Origin: Xenorhabdus cabanillasii
Lineage (GTDB): Bacteria; Pseudomonadota; Gammaproteobacteria; Enterobacterales; Enterobacteriaceae
Length of the DNA stretch: 64,000 nucleotides
NCBI RefSeq assembly: GCF_003386665.1
Contig: NZ_QTUB01000001.1
Coordinates: forward strand, 1,302,001-1,366,000
Direction: 5' to 3'
Shown in pieces: positions 1 through 9,078 of the stretch. Position numbers and translations under genes: made by a program. The notes under the pieces were generated by a model that had not been told where the DNA came from, made no database searches, and saw only the letters and a program-made list of their open reading frames with translations. The first letter of the stretch is position 1, and the number at the start of each line of letters is the position of its first letter.

Positions 1-882
1 TAATCCCCCCATCCTAGTCAGATTTCAGAATTTTGAATATGAAAAGATACGTTGTTTGAGTTTTAGATCACACTTTATTCTATTAGTGTGAAAGTATAAT
101 GTTTTTTATATTACTTAAATTTATTGTTTTAATGGTTTTAATTTCCTGAGTAACTAATAGATTGGGGTAATGAATTATGCTTGTATTATGCTTGTTGTCT
201 ATTAATGCCAAAGTGAAAATGAATTTTATAGCTTTGTTAATACGTCTTCCCATTTAATTGAAAAAATGTAGTTATTCCTCTGCCTGGTATCGTTCTGATT
301 GTAAATTTATTACTGTCAATTTTATTTTCAAATCTCATCGAATAGAAAGAAATTAGTATTACCGTTATCAACAACAAGCTCATTCTTCCCAGGCGAGTTT
401 ACTCATATTCCAAATTTTACCTAAATCATTTTTTCATCAGGCTGATAGGCCGTTCATATCATCAGTCTTTGCAAAACCAGATCAGTAACGTTTAAATTTA
501 TTCCCGATGATGCCAGGATTAGATTTTGAACACCGTGGATAAAGAACGGAAATATCCAGAGCAACTTACTTCAGGCTAAAAGAGATGGTTTGATTCTATC
601 CAATGAACTTGTCGAAGAAATAAGCGAAATCATCCATAATGGTTTATGAAGTTTATTATTTTAGTTAGTAAAGTGGTAAATAAACAATATTTTAATTTTA
701 TTAAAATACTTTCTTAGGTGAAATAAATAAAATATATAATATAAATTTAAATAAATATTCACATTAAAATATCATGTTTTTACATTTTGGTAATACGATT
801 TTACATATTTAACTCATATTAAAATAAAATAGTTTTCAGATGGAAAAATAAAAAGTTTAATTAATATAAATCAATAACACTA
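1..882. other. AT-rich leader region upstream of paxA, no intact gene
   Basis: No convincing complete gene is visible. The stretch is very AT-rich, most strongly from about 660 to 880. A short open frame at 545-649 (+) reads as a 35-codon tail ending in ISEIIHNGL and has no start codon, so it looks like the remnant of a lost gene. An 11-bp tandem duplication (ATTATGCTTGT twice) lies near 174-197. The promoter of the toxin operon should lie in the last few hundred bases, but I cannot pick out a convincing -35/-10 pair. Confidence 0.5.
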
Positions 883-2184
883 ATGGAAAACGATATGAGT
901 TTAAATCAATCTTTAGCGGAAAATATAATACCTGCATCAGAAGTTCCTGCAATCACCTTAAAATTATTAACCGGTCAGATAGAAGGAGCGGCTCGTTCTG
1001 GGGGGATTTTCACTAAACAAGATCTCATTAATATAAAATTATACGTTAAGCATGGATTGGCACTTCCTACTAATTCGAAGCAAGTAATGGAATATATCGG
1101 TTATAAAGATATTGATATCGATGGTTTGAAACCAGACGATATTACCACCTTATTTAAAGACATTCACGATCATGCGAATAGCTGGAATGATGTGGAAAGT
1201 CAAGTTAAACAGCAAAGTATCGACTTGGAAAATGCTGGTAAACAAATTACCGGAACTGGAGGAGAAATAATCAGTGTTATTAAAGAAATGCCGATTCTTG
1301 ACAGAGTCAAGACAGAATTAGGCAATATAGACGAATTAGGCAAGTTATACGATTCAAGAAAGTCAGACAAATTCAATAAGGAGCACAATGAGAAATTAGC
1401 TAAAATAAAAGCGAAATTAGCTGAAATACTTTATACCCAGGATGATAAAGACATCGCTGTCGAATTGGGTAATTTTCTTGAAAGAATGAAAAACGATATT
1501 ATAAAACAGCAAGAGAATACCCTGCGAGTTAAAAATGCAGTAACCGACTTTAAAATTACACTGTTTGGTGGAACATTATCAAATGGCAAACCTGGACAAG
1601 CGTTACAATCACAAGTCGATAGGAAGAAAAAACTGATGGATGATAATCATCTTTCTACTACTATCAAAGAGTTGCAAGACGAAATTGATGAGAAAAATAA
1701 ACAGATTGAACAACTCCAAAAAGACTATAATAGATATGTTGCTCAGTCATTTTCTGGAATTCCACTGGGAATCATTGGTCTGGCGATTACTGGCGGTATT
1801 TTTGGTGACAAAGCAGAAAAAGCCCGTAAACGGAAAAATGAATTGATCGATGAAGTCAAAGATTTGCAAAATCAAGTGAAAAATAAGAGTGCCTTGCAAA
1901 CGGCCATTCAAGAAGTATCCCTGAATTTTATGAGTATTTGTACATGTATGCAGGATGCAGAAGTTGCCCTGGGTCATTTGGAATTCGTATGGAACACAAT
2001 GTTAACACAAATTAAGATTTCAAAAAATCAGTTTGCTGAGATTGATAATGCAATGAAACTGACCTCTTTTGTATTGACGTTTAAGGATGTTATTAGTCCT
2101 TGGGAAAAAGTTAAAGGTTGTGCTGAGATATTAATAGAAACTTTCGATGCGGCATTAGCTGAATATCAAAAACTCTATAGCTAA
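883..2184 (+). CDS. paxA: XaxA/PaxA-type binary pore-forming toxin, component A
   Basis: This is component A of the alpha-xenorhabdolysin type binary cytolysin (XaxAB of Xenorhabdus, PaxAB of Photorhabdus), a secreted alpha-helical pore-forming toxin active on insect haemocytes and mammalian cells. The 433-residue product is mostly predicted helix with long charged coiled-coil stretches (about residues 100-285 and 310-345). They flank one hydrophobic glycine-rich patch at about 289-308 (key residues FSGIPLGIIGLAITGG), the kind of segment that enters the membrane in this family. There is no N-terminal signal peptide, as known for Xax toxins. A second in-frame ATG lies at 895 and no strong ribosome binding site decides between the two. 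paxB follows 42 bases downstream, so the two are one operon. The call rests on remembered family resemblance and on the pairing with paxB. Confidence 0.85.
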   Translation: MENDMSLNQSLAENIIPASEVPAITLKLLTGQIEGAARSGGIFTKQDLINIKLYVKHGLALPTNSKQVMEYIGYKDIDIDGLKPDDITTLFKDIHDHANSWNDVESQVKQQSIDLENAGKQITGTGGEIISVIKEMPILDRVKTELGNIDELGKLYDSRKSDKFNKEHNEKLAKIKAKLAEILYTQDDKDIAVELGNFLERMKNDIIKQQENTLRVKNAVTDFKITLFGGTLSNGKPGQALQSQVDRKKKLMDDNHLSTTIKELQDEIDEKNKQIEQLQKDYNRYVAQSFSGIPLGIIGLAITGGIFGDKAEKARKRKNELIDEVKDLQNQVKNKSALQTAIQEVSLNFMSICTCMQDAEVALGHLEFVWNTMLTQIKISKNQFAEIDNAMKLTSFVLTFKDVISPWEKVKGCAEILIETFDAALAEYQKLYS

Positions 2185-2226
2185 TATCTGCTTAAATTAA
2201 TTTATAAAATAAAAAGGAATAATAGA

Positions 2227-3279
2227 ATGTCTGAGAATATTATCTCACAACCAGAAATTTTGTATCCAGAAATCAATATTAAAGCTCTGAATCAGACAGT
2301 AAATACTATTTGGCGTTTGGCGCAACAACAAACATCAGGTATTGAAATTATTGATGAAAAAGCCAAACAAGTTGGCCTTTATAGCCGCGACCTCAATGAA
2401 ATGATACGCGATTCTCTATCACAATTAACGCCAATACTACGCCAGTTCACTGTGGAAAGTATTTTCAGTACTATCCGTGAAATCGATGAAGCTTTGTCGG
2501 ACTCCAATCTGGGCGATGGTGATCGCAAAGCTTTATTGGAAGAACGCGAGCAATTGATCCTAAAATTATCGAAAGATGCCGAGTATGTGATTGATAAATT
2601 CAGCAAGAGAACCAGTCAATTGGCTGAAAAAATTGACGATATTAGTAATATTGTGATTGCAGAACGTTTGAAAGATATTTTGAAGCAAACGGAAGCACAA
2701 GCAGCAAAATTACAGAGTGATATCGAGAAGAAAGCCGAAAAAAGAAAGAAATTGGATGCTGAACGGGATAAAATTATCGAAAGTCAGGATGTCATTCGCG
2801 CAAATAATATTGCCGATATGTTTAAGGATTTTATCCCAAGCGCCAGTGATATTGATAGTTTAGATTTCACAGATCCTAAAAAAGAAGCCATCAAACAGGC
2901 TATTAAACAAAGTGCTGAGATTATCAGAAAAATATTGGGTAAAATTTCTGAAGGACTGAAATATAGCGATTTGGCGGATGCCAGAATGAAACTCAGTGAT
3001 CAAGTCGATCAGGTAATAAAAGAATCTAAGGTGCTGAAAACTACATTATGGAAAACAGAGCAGCAGCTTTCTGGTTTAAAAGATATGATGCAAATTGAGA
3101 CAGAACGCACCACTATGCTTTCCGAGGCGGTTAAACTGGAGCAAGCGTGGAGTTCATTTACCAATCAATTACACAAATTATCAGGTAAGGAAATTAATCA
3201 GGTCAATATAACGGATCTGATAAAGGGACAATTAGACTTCTTGGATAATTTGGCATCGCAATATAATAAGCTAAAATAA
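2227..3279 (+). CDS. paxB: XaxB/PaxB-type binary pore-forming toxin, component B
   Basis: This is the partner component of the XaxAB/PaxAB toxin; in the solved Xenorhabdus complex XaxA and XaxB form heterodimers that assemble into a ring-shaped pore. The 350-residue length matches the family. The protein is almost entirely helical, with a highly charged coiled coil at about residues 143-187 (KKAEKRKKLDAERDK) and a further amphipathic region near the C terminus. No signal peptide is seen. The start is supported by AAGGAA about eight bases upstream. A hairpin terminator follows directly after the stop, closing a two-gene operon. Base composition is AT-rich like paxA and unlike the genes to the right, which fits horizontal acquisition. 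Confidence 0.88.
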   Translation: MSENIISQPEILYPEINIKALNQTVNTIWRLAQQQTSGIEIIDEKAKQVGLYSRDLNEMIRDSLSQLTPILRQFTVESIFSTIREIDEALSDSNLGDGDRKALLEEREQLILKLSKDAEYVIDKFSKRTSQLAEKIDDISNIVIAERLKDILKQTEAQAAKLQSDIEKKAEKRKKLDAERDKIIESQDVIRANNIADMFKDFIPSASDIDSLDFTDPKKEAIKQAIKQSAEIIRKILGKISEGLKYSDLADARMKLSDQVDQVIKESKVLKTTLWKTEQQLSGLKDMMQIETERTTMLSEAVKLEQAWSSFTNQLHKLSGKEINQVNITDLIKGQLDFLDNLASQYNKLK

Positions 3280-3292
3280 ATATATTGGTAAT

Positions 3293-3326
3293 AAAAAGGC
3301 AAGGGAATATTCTTCCCGGCCTTTTT
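3293..3326 (+). terminator. Rho-independent terminator of paxAB
   Basis: The arms AAAAAGGC (3293-3300) and GCCTTTTT (3319-3326) pair, with an inner AAGGGAA/TTCCC extension. The downstream arm ends in a run of Ts on the plus strand, directly after the paxB stop. Confidence 0.85.
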
Positions 3327-3362
3327 ATTCAAAATATTATCATGGTGAAATACTTTAATGTT

Positions 3363-3525
3363 TTAATCAGTCTGTTTATTCAAATAATCAAGCATCTGTT
3401 CCAACGGATACATCGCTTGTATTACCATTTCATTACGCATTTGCGCTCCCTGTGACAGTAGATTCTGGGCATCTGCCGTTGTTGTGAAGAAAGGATCCTT
3501 CCGGCTTTCAGGTGATCCAGCATGA
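3363..3525 (-). pseudogene. Short unassigned reading frame after the M20 gene, possible remnant
   Basis: A minus-strand frame stays open past the end of the M20 hydrolase gene and encodes about 50 residues with ordinary codon use (from NHAGSPESRK to DYLNKQTD), ending at a TAA at 3363. The frame also runs back into the M20 gene, where it is only a shadow. No start codon with a ribosome binding site is apparent; an internal ATG would give only about 25 residues. It could be the C-terminal relic of a deleted gene or chance. No family is recognised. Confidence 0.25.
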
Positions 3526-4707
3526 TTAATGAGTAACAAGATGAATAAAAATCTGTGTTCCAACCAGCAGACAATCATCGTCAACAAAATAAGGGTTAGA
3601 GTGTGGAAAGTTATTTATTCCTTTCGTTTTATTTCCGCTGCCAAGCATGAACATAGCACCTGTGCGATTTTGGGTGGCATTAATCATGTAGCTGAAATCA
3701 TCACTGCCTGTCGTTGGTCGGCTGTTAGTTTCGATATTTCTTTGTGGCAGGAATTTGCTGGCCGCTTCTATGATTCGCTGGTAAGCATGAGGATGGTTTT
3801 CTACCGCGGGATAGGTGACGTAAGCCATTGTGGCTTTGAATCCCCCCGCTTCGCTGCGGGCAATAATTTCTTGAATACTGTTTTTCAGAATCTGGTCGGT
3901 CTCTTTATCCATTGCCCGGATAGTTCCCTGAGCCTGAACATGATCGGCAACGGCGTTGGGAATTGTGCCGCCAGTAATCATACCGCAATTGAATACCGCA
4001 GGGCTGAAAGGACTGGTTTTTTTGGCAACGATATAGTCCAGATAATCAATGATGCGGCATGCTTCTCGAATGGCATCCAGCCCTCTCTGTGGTGTAGCGC
4101 CGTGAGCAGAAACACCGTATACATCCAGTGTCCATGTTGAACCCCATGATGTTACCACACCGCTATTGAGACTGATTGTTCCGGTCTCCACAGCAGCATC
4201 GTTGTGCAGAGCATAGACTTCACTAACTCCGTCCATACATCCCAGTTCAACCATTTTATTCGCACCCGGAACACGCATATCTTCTTCAGCCATTTGAAAG
4301 ATAAAGCGTACGTTGGCATTCATTTCATTCTGATGCTGTGACAGATAATTGGCTGCGGTCAGGGCTACTGTCATATGGATGTCATGACCACAATTATGTG
4401 CGCAACCCTCATGGATAGAGCTATGCTCATTATTAGTCATATCGGGCATAGCGAGCGCATCCATATCAGCACGAAATGCAATTAAAGGTTTAGCCGGATC
4501 AATAATTAAGTCAGCAATAAAACCGGTATAGCCTGCATAATTTTTAATGGCATAACCAAAACTTGTCATTAAATCATGGCAATATTTTGCAGTTTTAAAT
4601 TCCCGGCCAGAGAGTTCGGGGATTTTATGTAAATCTTGTCGGGTTTTTTTACTGAACTTTTCTAATGAAAATAATTTTTCACTGACATTGTATTTATTTA
4701 TAGCCAT
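3526..4707 (-). CDS. M20 family metallo-amidohydrolase (N-acyl amino acid hydrolase type)
   Basis: This is a 393-residue zinc-dependent amidohydrolase of the M20D group (hippurate/N-acyl-amino-acid hydrolase, AbgB/IAA-amino acid hydrolase type), which removes an acyl group from an N-acylated amino compound. Visible metal ligands are a Cys followed by GHDIH, the AEED acidic pair and SAHGATPQ in the lid domain. The C-terminal half has GSDDFSY and a final metal-binding His (NFPHSNPYF). The start at 4707 is chosen because GGGGA lies about seven bases upstream; the frame extends a further 30 codons without such a site. It lies on the same strand as the PLP-enzyme locus upstream, 280 bases away, and may feed that pathway a deacylated substrate. 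Substrate unknown. Confidence 0.8.
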   Translation of the reverse strand: MAINKYNVSEKLFSLEKFSKKTRQDLHKIPELSGREFKTAKYCHDLMTSFGYAIKNYAGYTGFIADLIIDPAKPLIAFRADMDALAMPDMTNNEHSSIHEGCAHNCGHDIHMTVALTAANYLSQHQNEMNANVRFIFQMAEEDMRVPGANKMVELGCMDGVSEVYALHNDAAVETGTISLNSGVVTSWGSTWTLDVYGVSAHGATPQRGLDAIREACRIIDYLDYIVAKKTSPFSPAVFNCGMITGGTIPNAVADHVQAQGTIRAMDKETDQILKNSIQEIIARSEAGGFKATMAYVTYPAVENHPHAYQRIIEAASKFLPQRNIETNSRPTTGSDDFSYMINATQNRTGAMFMLGSGNKTKGINNFPHSNPYFVDDDCLLVGTQIFIHLVTH

Positions 4708-4911
4708 TATATTCCCCATTATGCCGAAATTAATTTGAGCAATGAAAGACGCATTGAGAAAGTAGTCAGTAGAAACTATCATGAAAACTATGATCACTTG
4801 CCATAATATTTTTCTTCAGATCCTTTTCCTTACTTATCAGTCGTCGGAGAATAATAAGACGATTCAATTATGAATATATATTAAATATTTAGGTAATTGA
4901 AATCTGAAATA

Positions 4912-4972
4912 TATACCCGTCGTTTTCCAGGTTGCCGCTTTACTGGTTGCAACTTGGAATCCAAAAGATAAT
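4912..4972. repeat. Dispersed palindromic repeat, copy A
   Basis: A TATACCCG edge leads into the imperfect arms CCAGGTTGC (4927-4935) and GCAACTTGG (4949-4957), followed by AATCCA. It matches the layout of the copies at 42709, 53122 and 53293: TACCC edge, ..AAGTTGC, variable loop, GCAACTTGAAATCCA. It lies in the spacer between the M20 and PLP-enzyme genes. Confidence 0.6.
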
Positions 4973-4985
4973 GTGCTTTTGGGTG

Positions 4986-6110
4986 TTAAAATATTTGTCG
5001 TTCCTGTATTACAACCCGTCTGATTTCCGCAACAATTGTATCGAGTTGTTCTGTCGAAACACTACGGATATCTGCCTCGACTTTACCTTCATTGGCTTTA
5101 TATTCCCGAAAATAGATCGCAGTATTGCCTTGCCGGAGTTGTGCCAGAATTTCAAATGTATTTTTATTAATCCTTTGTTCGTCAAAAGTAATCTCAGCCC
5201 GTGCTATATCGCGACCAGCGCTGTCCCGGACGATTTTGGCGGATATGCCGGGAATGTGATTAAGTTTTTCAACAAACGGTTCTAATCTTGCGACCATCTC
5301 AGTACCGGTTTCTTTTTTGGCTTTAAGGTACTGTTCGATAGCTAATGTCAGGCCAAGAATGCCCTCTTTGCCGATTTTCATGGCACGCCCGATACCGTGG
5401 CTTTGCTGTTTAACCCACTCAACATAAGGTTGTCTGCCAATCACCAATCCGCTGGTAGGGCCTTCAATCGCTTTGGCTCCGCTGTAGATCACCAAATCCG
5501 CACCTTGCTGGTAATAAAGGGTTAAATCTTCCTCGGCGGCGGCATCCACAATTAAAGGCAGGTCGTGCTGATGTGCGATATCAGCCGCCTGTGCGGCAGT
5601 CAGCATACTTTTCTGGACAGCATGGTGTGATTTGATATAGAGGATAGCCGCAGTTTGGGAGGTGATTTTAGCGGCTAGCTGAACAGGAGTGCATTCGTTG
5701 GCGAAACCTGCTTCGATGACTCTGCCGCCACCCAATGTCATCATCGTCTCAACAGGAGCGCCAAAGTTTACGTTGTGCCCTTTGGCAATGATGATGTCAC
5801 GGGGAATGGGTTTCTCTGAACTGTGCAGGTTAAATAACAGGTCATTGTCATCTTTGGTTATCACCGCTGCCACAGATTGGGCGATCCCCGCTGAAGCGCA
5901 GGAGACGATAACTGCGTTTTCTACACCAAGTAAATTGGCAATATATGCTCCTGTTTTATTTATCAGGTCATCCATCTCAAAATAATGGTGGAGTCCTGTG
6001 GCGACCTGTTCAATCACGTCAGGACGCGGTGTTGAAACTCCGAGTGCGGTCATCCGTCCGGCAGCATTGATGACCTGCCGCAGTTGATATTTTTCATACA
6101 GAGATGTCAT
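4986..6110 (-). CDS. SelA/DgaE-like PLP-dependent enzyme (ammonia-lyase type)
   Basis: This is a 374-residue fold-type I PLP enzyme of the SelA-related family that includes D-glucosaminate-6-phosphate ammonia lyase (DgaE). The PLP lysine is predicted at about residue 213 in YSGAKAIEGP, preceded by the PLP-contacting aspartate in LPLIVDAAAEED (about 189). The N-terminal glycine-rich GRMTALGVS segment is typical of the family. Related loci in Enterococcus and Aeromonas (EF_0838-type genes, from memory) place it beside the same amidohydrolase and DUF43xx genes as here. It overlaps the upstream amidohydrolase gene by 17 bases, so the two are translated together. In the family the product is often passed to a KDPG-type aldolase (DagF), but no aldolase gene is present in this locus. 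True substrate unknown. Confidence 0.8.
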   Translation of the reverse strand: MTSLYEKYQLRQVINAAGRMTALGVSTPRPDVIEQVATGLHHYFEMDDLINKTGAYIANLLGVENAVIVSCASAGIAQSVAAVITKDDNDLLFNLHSSEKPIPRDIIIAKGHNVNFGAPVETMMTLGGGRVIEAGFANECTPVQLAAKITSQTAAILYIKSHHAVQKSMLTAAQAADIAHQHDLPLIVDAAAEEDLTLYYQQGADLVIYSGAKAIEGPTSGLVIGRQPYVEWVKQQSHGIGRAMKIGKEGILGLTLAIEQYLKAKKETGTEMVARLEPFVEKLNHIPGISAKIVRDSAGRDIARAEITFDEQRINKNTFEILAQLRQGNTAIYFREYKANEGKVEADIRSVSTEQLDTIVAEIRRVVIQERQIF

Positions 6111-7248
6111 TGTGAGTGCTCCTGTCGGTCACTATCGGATCTGCCACCACGATATCTGTGCCAGAAATGATAGCGGCAATGGGAATAAATTGTTGAGTGC
6201 CGACTCTGACTTCTCCCTCGGCATCCACAAGCTCAATATGTTGATTTTTCAGCTCAAAAATCGTGATGTCACCGTCAAAACCATGTTCCAGTCGGCCTTT
6301 GCGTGACAAACGCAGGAAATTTGCTGCATTGATCGTGACACTGTTAAGGACTTGTTCTGGGGAAACTCCCATACTGAGGAATTTATTCATTACGGTAGCG
6401 AGGCTATAAACCGGCCCGTCTATCCGGTTTCGTTGGTAAATATCGGAACTGATCATATGGGGATAGGCTGCGGAGCGTATGGCCTGTTCCGCAATCCTGA
6501 AGCTGAAACTTTCTGTACCATGCCCTACATCTAAAATGACCCCGCGCTCTATTGCCCGTTGAATGGCGGCTTTCAGATGACCTTCGTTATCAAGGATGCG
6601 GTTCGGTTTGCTGTTAAAGCAGTGGGTGATGATATCGCCTTTGGTCAGTTGATCAGCAATTTCCTCCAGATTGGGCGGAGGATTGCCGATATGTACCATC
6701 AATGGCAATCCGTTCTTTTGCTGCATCATTTTTGCCTTGAGCAAGGGCTGGAGGCCATTTTCGCCTACCACACTTTTGCTCATACGGGCTTTCAGGCCAA
6801 TGACAAATCCGGCGTGGCGTTTGACGGCATCTTGCAGGCTGTTATCGTCAATCTGGGTTAAATCTGCCAGTTCGTTCTGGTTCCTGATGCCAGTGCGGGC
6901 AATGTTCAGGAAAGCATAAACATGGGTTTTCGCCTTACGGGCAGCATGATAAAAAGGGTCGATATCATCAGCGCCAGCGCTACCTGCATCGACAACCGTT
7001 GTGACACCTTTGGTTACGCCGATTAAATCCGGGTCATCGAAATAAAGGGGGGATTTGGGGTAACAATGCGTATGGGCATCAATCCAGCCTGCGCTGATGT
7101 GGTAATGACCGCACAAATCAATCTCTTTACTGGCATTCAATCCCGTTGCCACAGCCGGGCCGATATCGATGACCCTGCCATCATTGACGATGATATCAGT
7201 GATATCCCCATTGATAAGTTTTCCTTGTCTGATAATTAAGTCATACAT
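6094..7248 (-). CDS. Amidohydrolase/deacetylase family metallohydrolase (EF_0837/AHA_3915 type)
   Basis: This is a 384-residue member of the amidohydrolase superfamily, a TIM-barrel hydrolase with a binuclear metal centre. Motifs in order are DAHTHCYP (first metal ligands, about residue 60), GLKARMS (candidate carboxylated lysine, about 152), MVHIGNP, THCFN, the conserved DVGHG and SSDIYQ near 270 (catalytic Asp). The C-terminal strand returns to the small beta domain. The family is annotated as a putative dihydroorotase-like or N-acetyl-amino-acid deacetylase and travels with SelA-like ammonia lyases. It overlaps the next gene by 17 bases. With the M20 enzyme this gives two hydrolases able to attack amide bonds in one locus, which suggests an N-acylated or cyclic amide substrate. 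This is inference. Confidence 0.8.
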   Translation of the reverse strand: MYDLIIRQGKLINGDITDIIVNDGRVIDIGPAVATGLNASKEIDLCGHYHISAGWIDAHTHCYPKSPLYFDDPDLIGVTKGVTTVVDAGSAGADDIDPFYHAARKAKTHVYAFLNIARTGIRNQNELADLTQIDDNSLQDAVKRHAGFVIGLKARMSKSVVGENGLQPLLKAKMMQQKNGLPLMVHIGNPPPNLEEIADQLTKGDIITHCFNSKPNRILDNEGHLKAAIQRAIERGVILDVGHGTESFSFRIAEQAIRSAAYPHMISSDIYQRNRIDGPVYSLATVMNKFLSMGVSPEQVLNSVTINAANFLRLSRKGRLEHGFDGDITIFELKNQHIELVDAEGEVRVGTQQFIPIAAIISGTDIVVADPIVTDRSTHNDISV

Positions 7249-7253
7249 GATAG

Positions 7254-7316
7254 CGACTCTTTAGGTTGATGATTCTTTACGCTAATAGCTCTTTACACAG
7301 AATCTTTACGTAGAAA
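7254..7316. repeat. Degenerate tandem repeat in the spacer before the DUF4310 gene
   Basis: Four imperfect units of about 15-16 bases share a CTTTA core: GACTCTTTAGG, GATTCTTTACGC, AGCTCTTTACAC and ATCTTTACGTAG. The array fills the spacer between the amidohydrolase start and the DUF4310 stop and slightly enters the latter's 3' end. Confidence 0.55.
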
Positions 7317-7956
7317 GAGGGAAGAAATAACCGAGTACCATCGCACCCAAAATAGCGCCACCTGCAACCGGTTTTTTCCATAAATAAAAGAGTAGTGCAC
7401 CAACCAGCGAACCGATACCAATAGGAATAGCAGCCGCCATCGCAGCCAGAATAATTAAAGGGCCGAGAAAACGGCCGGAGGCATTGCCTGCGCCCATCAT
7501 GACATCTGCCCCAAAGGTGGAGTTTCCCTGATTGACCGTGAATTTTCGGGCAAGAATAATGATCAGGCCGACAGCAATACCCAGTAACATGCCAGTGAGC
7601 AATGCAGCCCAGAAATTGGTAATCAGAAAATCAAAACCCCCTGCCAGCAGCAGCGCAGGAACGCCCAGACCGATACCTGTTTGCAGGGCGCCACCGATAT
7701 CCAGGACCCCAACTAATGAACCTTCAATAATCCGGGCAAACAGGAAACTGGCACCGAATGCAGCCACCGCGCCGTAAGCCCCGGTATCAATGCCGGAGCG
7801 CAGCATCGCGACGAATGCCACTTCGTTGAATGCACCGAATCCATACACCACGTACATATGTGTACCGGCAAAAATTCCGGCTGACAGCAGACCAACAAAC
7901 AGCGGGAATGTCCATTCGGCATACCAGAAATCGCTTTTGTTCAGTTCCGTATTCAT
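7306..7956 (-). CDS. DUF4310 family membrane protein (EF_0832/AHA_3913 type)
   Basis: A 216-residue integral membrane protein with about six hydrophobic segments rich in glycine and alanine (for example ALLTGMLLGIAVGLIIIL and FLGPLIILAAMAAAIPIGIG). It belongs to the DUF4310 family, known only from this kind of gene cluster, where it accompanies DUF4311, DUF4312 and the SFCGS protein. The four are generally thought to form an uncharacterised transporter, because the locus has no PTS permease and no other transport gene. The start lies three bases from the DUF4311 stop, indicating translational coupling. Its inner-membrane location is clear from composition; the transported substrate is unknown. 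Confidence 0.78.
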   Translation of the reverse strand: MNTELNKSDFWYAEWTFPLFVGLLSAGIFAGTHMYVVYGFGAFNEVAFVAMLRSGIDTGAYGAVAAFGASFLFARIIEGSLVGVLDIGGALQTGIGLGVPALLLAGGFDFLITNFWAALLTGMLLGIAVGLIIILARKFTVNQGNSTFGADVMMGAGNASGRFLGPLIILAAMAAAIPIGIGSLVGALLFYLWKKPVAGGAILGAMVLGYFFPLST

Positions 7957-7958
7957 GA

Positions 7959-8750
7959 TTATTTTCCACTCAGTAATTGATGGATATGTTGCAGCCAGTT
8001 CGGAGTTTCCAGCGTGAAAGCGGTCAGTAGTTTCAGATCGAATTCACGGAAGAATCCGCTGAGGACAAACAGTAAAACGACGGCGACCAGCATGGTTCGG
8101 GTTACTTTATTCCAGCCGTTGTCATCGACGCCTTTCCCAAGCAGGATACCGAGAACCAGACCGGGAATGGCATTCCCCATAATCAATTGTGCGCAGCCGC
8201 CAAACAAGGTAGCCCAGAAACCGGAGCGGCGGCCGGCATCCATAGCTGCCAGCCAGAACAGTACAGGCATTACGGTATTGACCAGTAAATTAGCCGCAGG
8301 CACCAGCACATGGGTGGCGGTAGTTTGTAAAGCTGCCGGAACAGCAGAAGCGGTGGTGTTCAGGAAAGCCACTAACAGTGCACCGACGATCCCACAGGCA
8401 ATAGCCATTTTTTTGGGGTTGTGCAGAGTTTCTGCCACATTACGGTTTTTGATCATCAGGGCAGCGGCTCCCCAATTGGGGATAATGCGATGATCGACAT
8501 CTTGAGTGAACGCTCCGGCAGCAACGGAGGAAGCCCAGGCGTTAAAGAAGAAACCAAGTCCAAAAGAGAAGTGGGATGCAGGATCACCTTCGCATGAATT
8601 TAATTCTCCTAGTGTGCGGAAAGCGCCCATTCCCTGTACTGTCGGAGCATGGAACATGCGGGCTGCTCCGGCACCGAGGCCAAAACCGCACAGGCCACCG
8701 ATCAGGAGTGACATACCGAGTATTTCGAGAAATGACGCTGTAGCTCCCAT
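7959..8750 (-). CDS. DUF4311 family membrane protein (EF_0833/AHA_3914 type)
   Basis: A 263-residue polytopic membrane protein of the DUF4311 family. Hydrophobic segments occur at about residues 10-30, 105-125, 140-165, 180-200 and 218-235. A conserved-looking central loop (HRIIPNWGAAALMIKNRNVAETLHN, about 88-112) carries charged residues between the membrane spans. It always occurs next to DUF4310 in the clusters I recall and is likely the second membrane subunit of the same transporter. Gene spacing to both neighbours is tight (2 and 26 bases). No ATP-binding protein or PTS component is encoded nearby, so an ion-coupled or facilitated mechanism is possible. Function is inferred from context only. 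Confidence 0.78.
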   Translation of the reverse strand: MGATASFLEILGMSLLIGGLCGFGLGAGAARMFHAPTVQGMGAFRTLGELNSCEGDPASHFSFGLGFFFNAWASSVAAGAFTQDVDHRIIPNWGAAALMIKNRNVAETLHNPKKMAIACGIVGALLVAFLNTTASAVPAALQTTATHVLVPAANLLVNTVMPVLFWLAAMDAGRRSGFWATLFGGCAQLIMGNAIPGLVLGILLGKGVDDNGWNKVTRTMLVAVVLLFVLSGFFREFDLKLLTAFTLETPNWLQHIHQLLSGK

Positions 8751-8776
8751 AAGATTTTCTCCATATCAATCAGTCA

Positions 8777-9076
8777 CTACGATAATTGACTGAAATGAAT
8801 GGCTTGCACATCCAACAAAGTGACATTGACGAAAACATCCAGTACAACGGAATAGCGTTCACGTTGACGAGGCAGGAAAAAGAACAGGAACTTCTCTGTT
8901 GTCACTGTGCTGGTGGCTCTGATAATGGCAACATCCTTCGGTTCAATGCGCAGGATCAGGTGGGATGTCCCTTTCAATACCGTGCGTTGTACAGCACTCA
9001 GCGCATCAGCAACGGCTTTTTGTTTGGTATCACCGGCACCGCTGACCCTAACCGACGTTTCGAGCACCGACTTCAT
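8777..9076 (-). CDS. DUF4312 family small protein (EF_0831/AHA_3912 type)
   Basis: A soluble 99-residue protein of the DUF4312 family, found only with DUF4310, DUF4311 and SFCGS proteins. The N-terminal half (VSGAGDTKQKAVADALSAVQ) resembles a small alpha/beta domain; the C-terminal part is strand-rich (ERYSVVLDVFVNVTLLDV). No catalytic motif stands out. It lies two bases downstream of the SFCGS gene, so the two are coupled. It may be a cytoplasmic accessory subunit of the predicted transporter, but no direct function is known. Confidence 0.75.
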   Translation of the reverse strand: MKSVLETSVRVSGAGDTKQKAVADALSAVQRTVLKGTSHLILRIEPKDVAIIRATSTVTTEKFLFFFLPRQRERYSVVLDVFVNVTLLDVQAIHFSQLS

Positions 9077-9078
9077 GA

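Noticed and set aside
3526..3600. Frameshift at the 3' end of the M20 gene
   Set aside because: The gene reaches its last metal-binding histidine and a normal length of 393 residues before stopping, so it is complete; the second frame beyond it is unrelated.
3529..4140. 203-codon plus-strand frame opposite the M20 hydrolase
   Set aside because: Shadow of the conserved minus-strand gene, which has clear metal-binding motifs.
8014..8793. Long plus-strand open frames opposite the DUF4311 gene
   Set aside because: They are antisense shadows of a GC-richer conserved gene; translations are Pro/Ser/Thr-rich, have no family features and lack ribosome binding sites.
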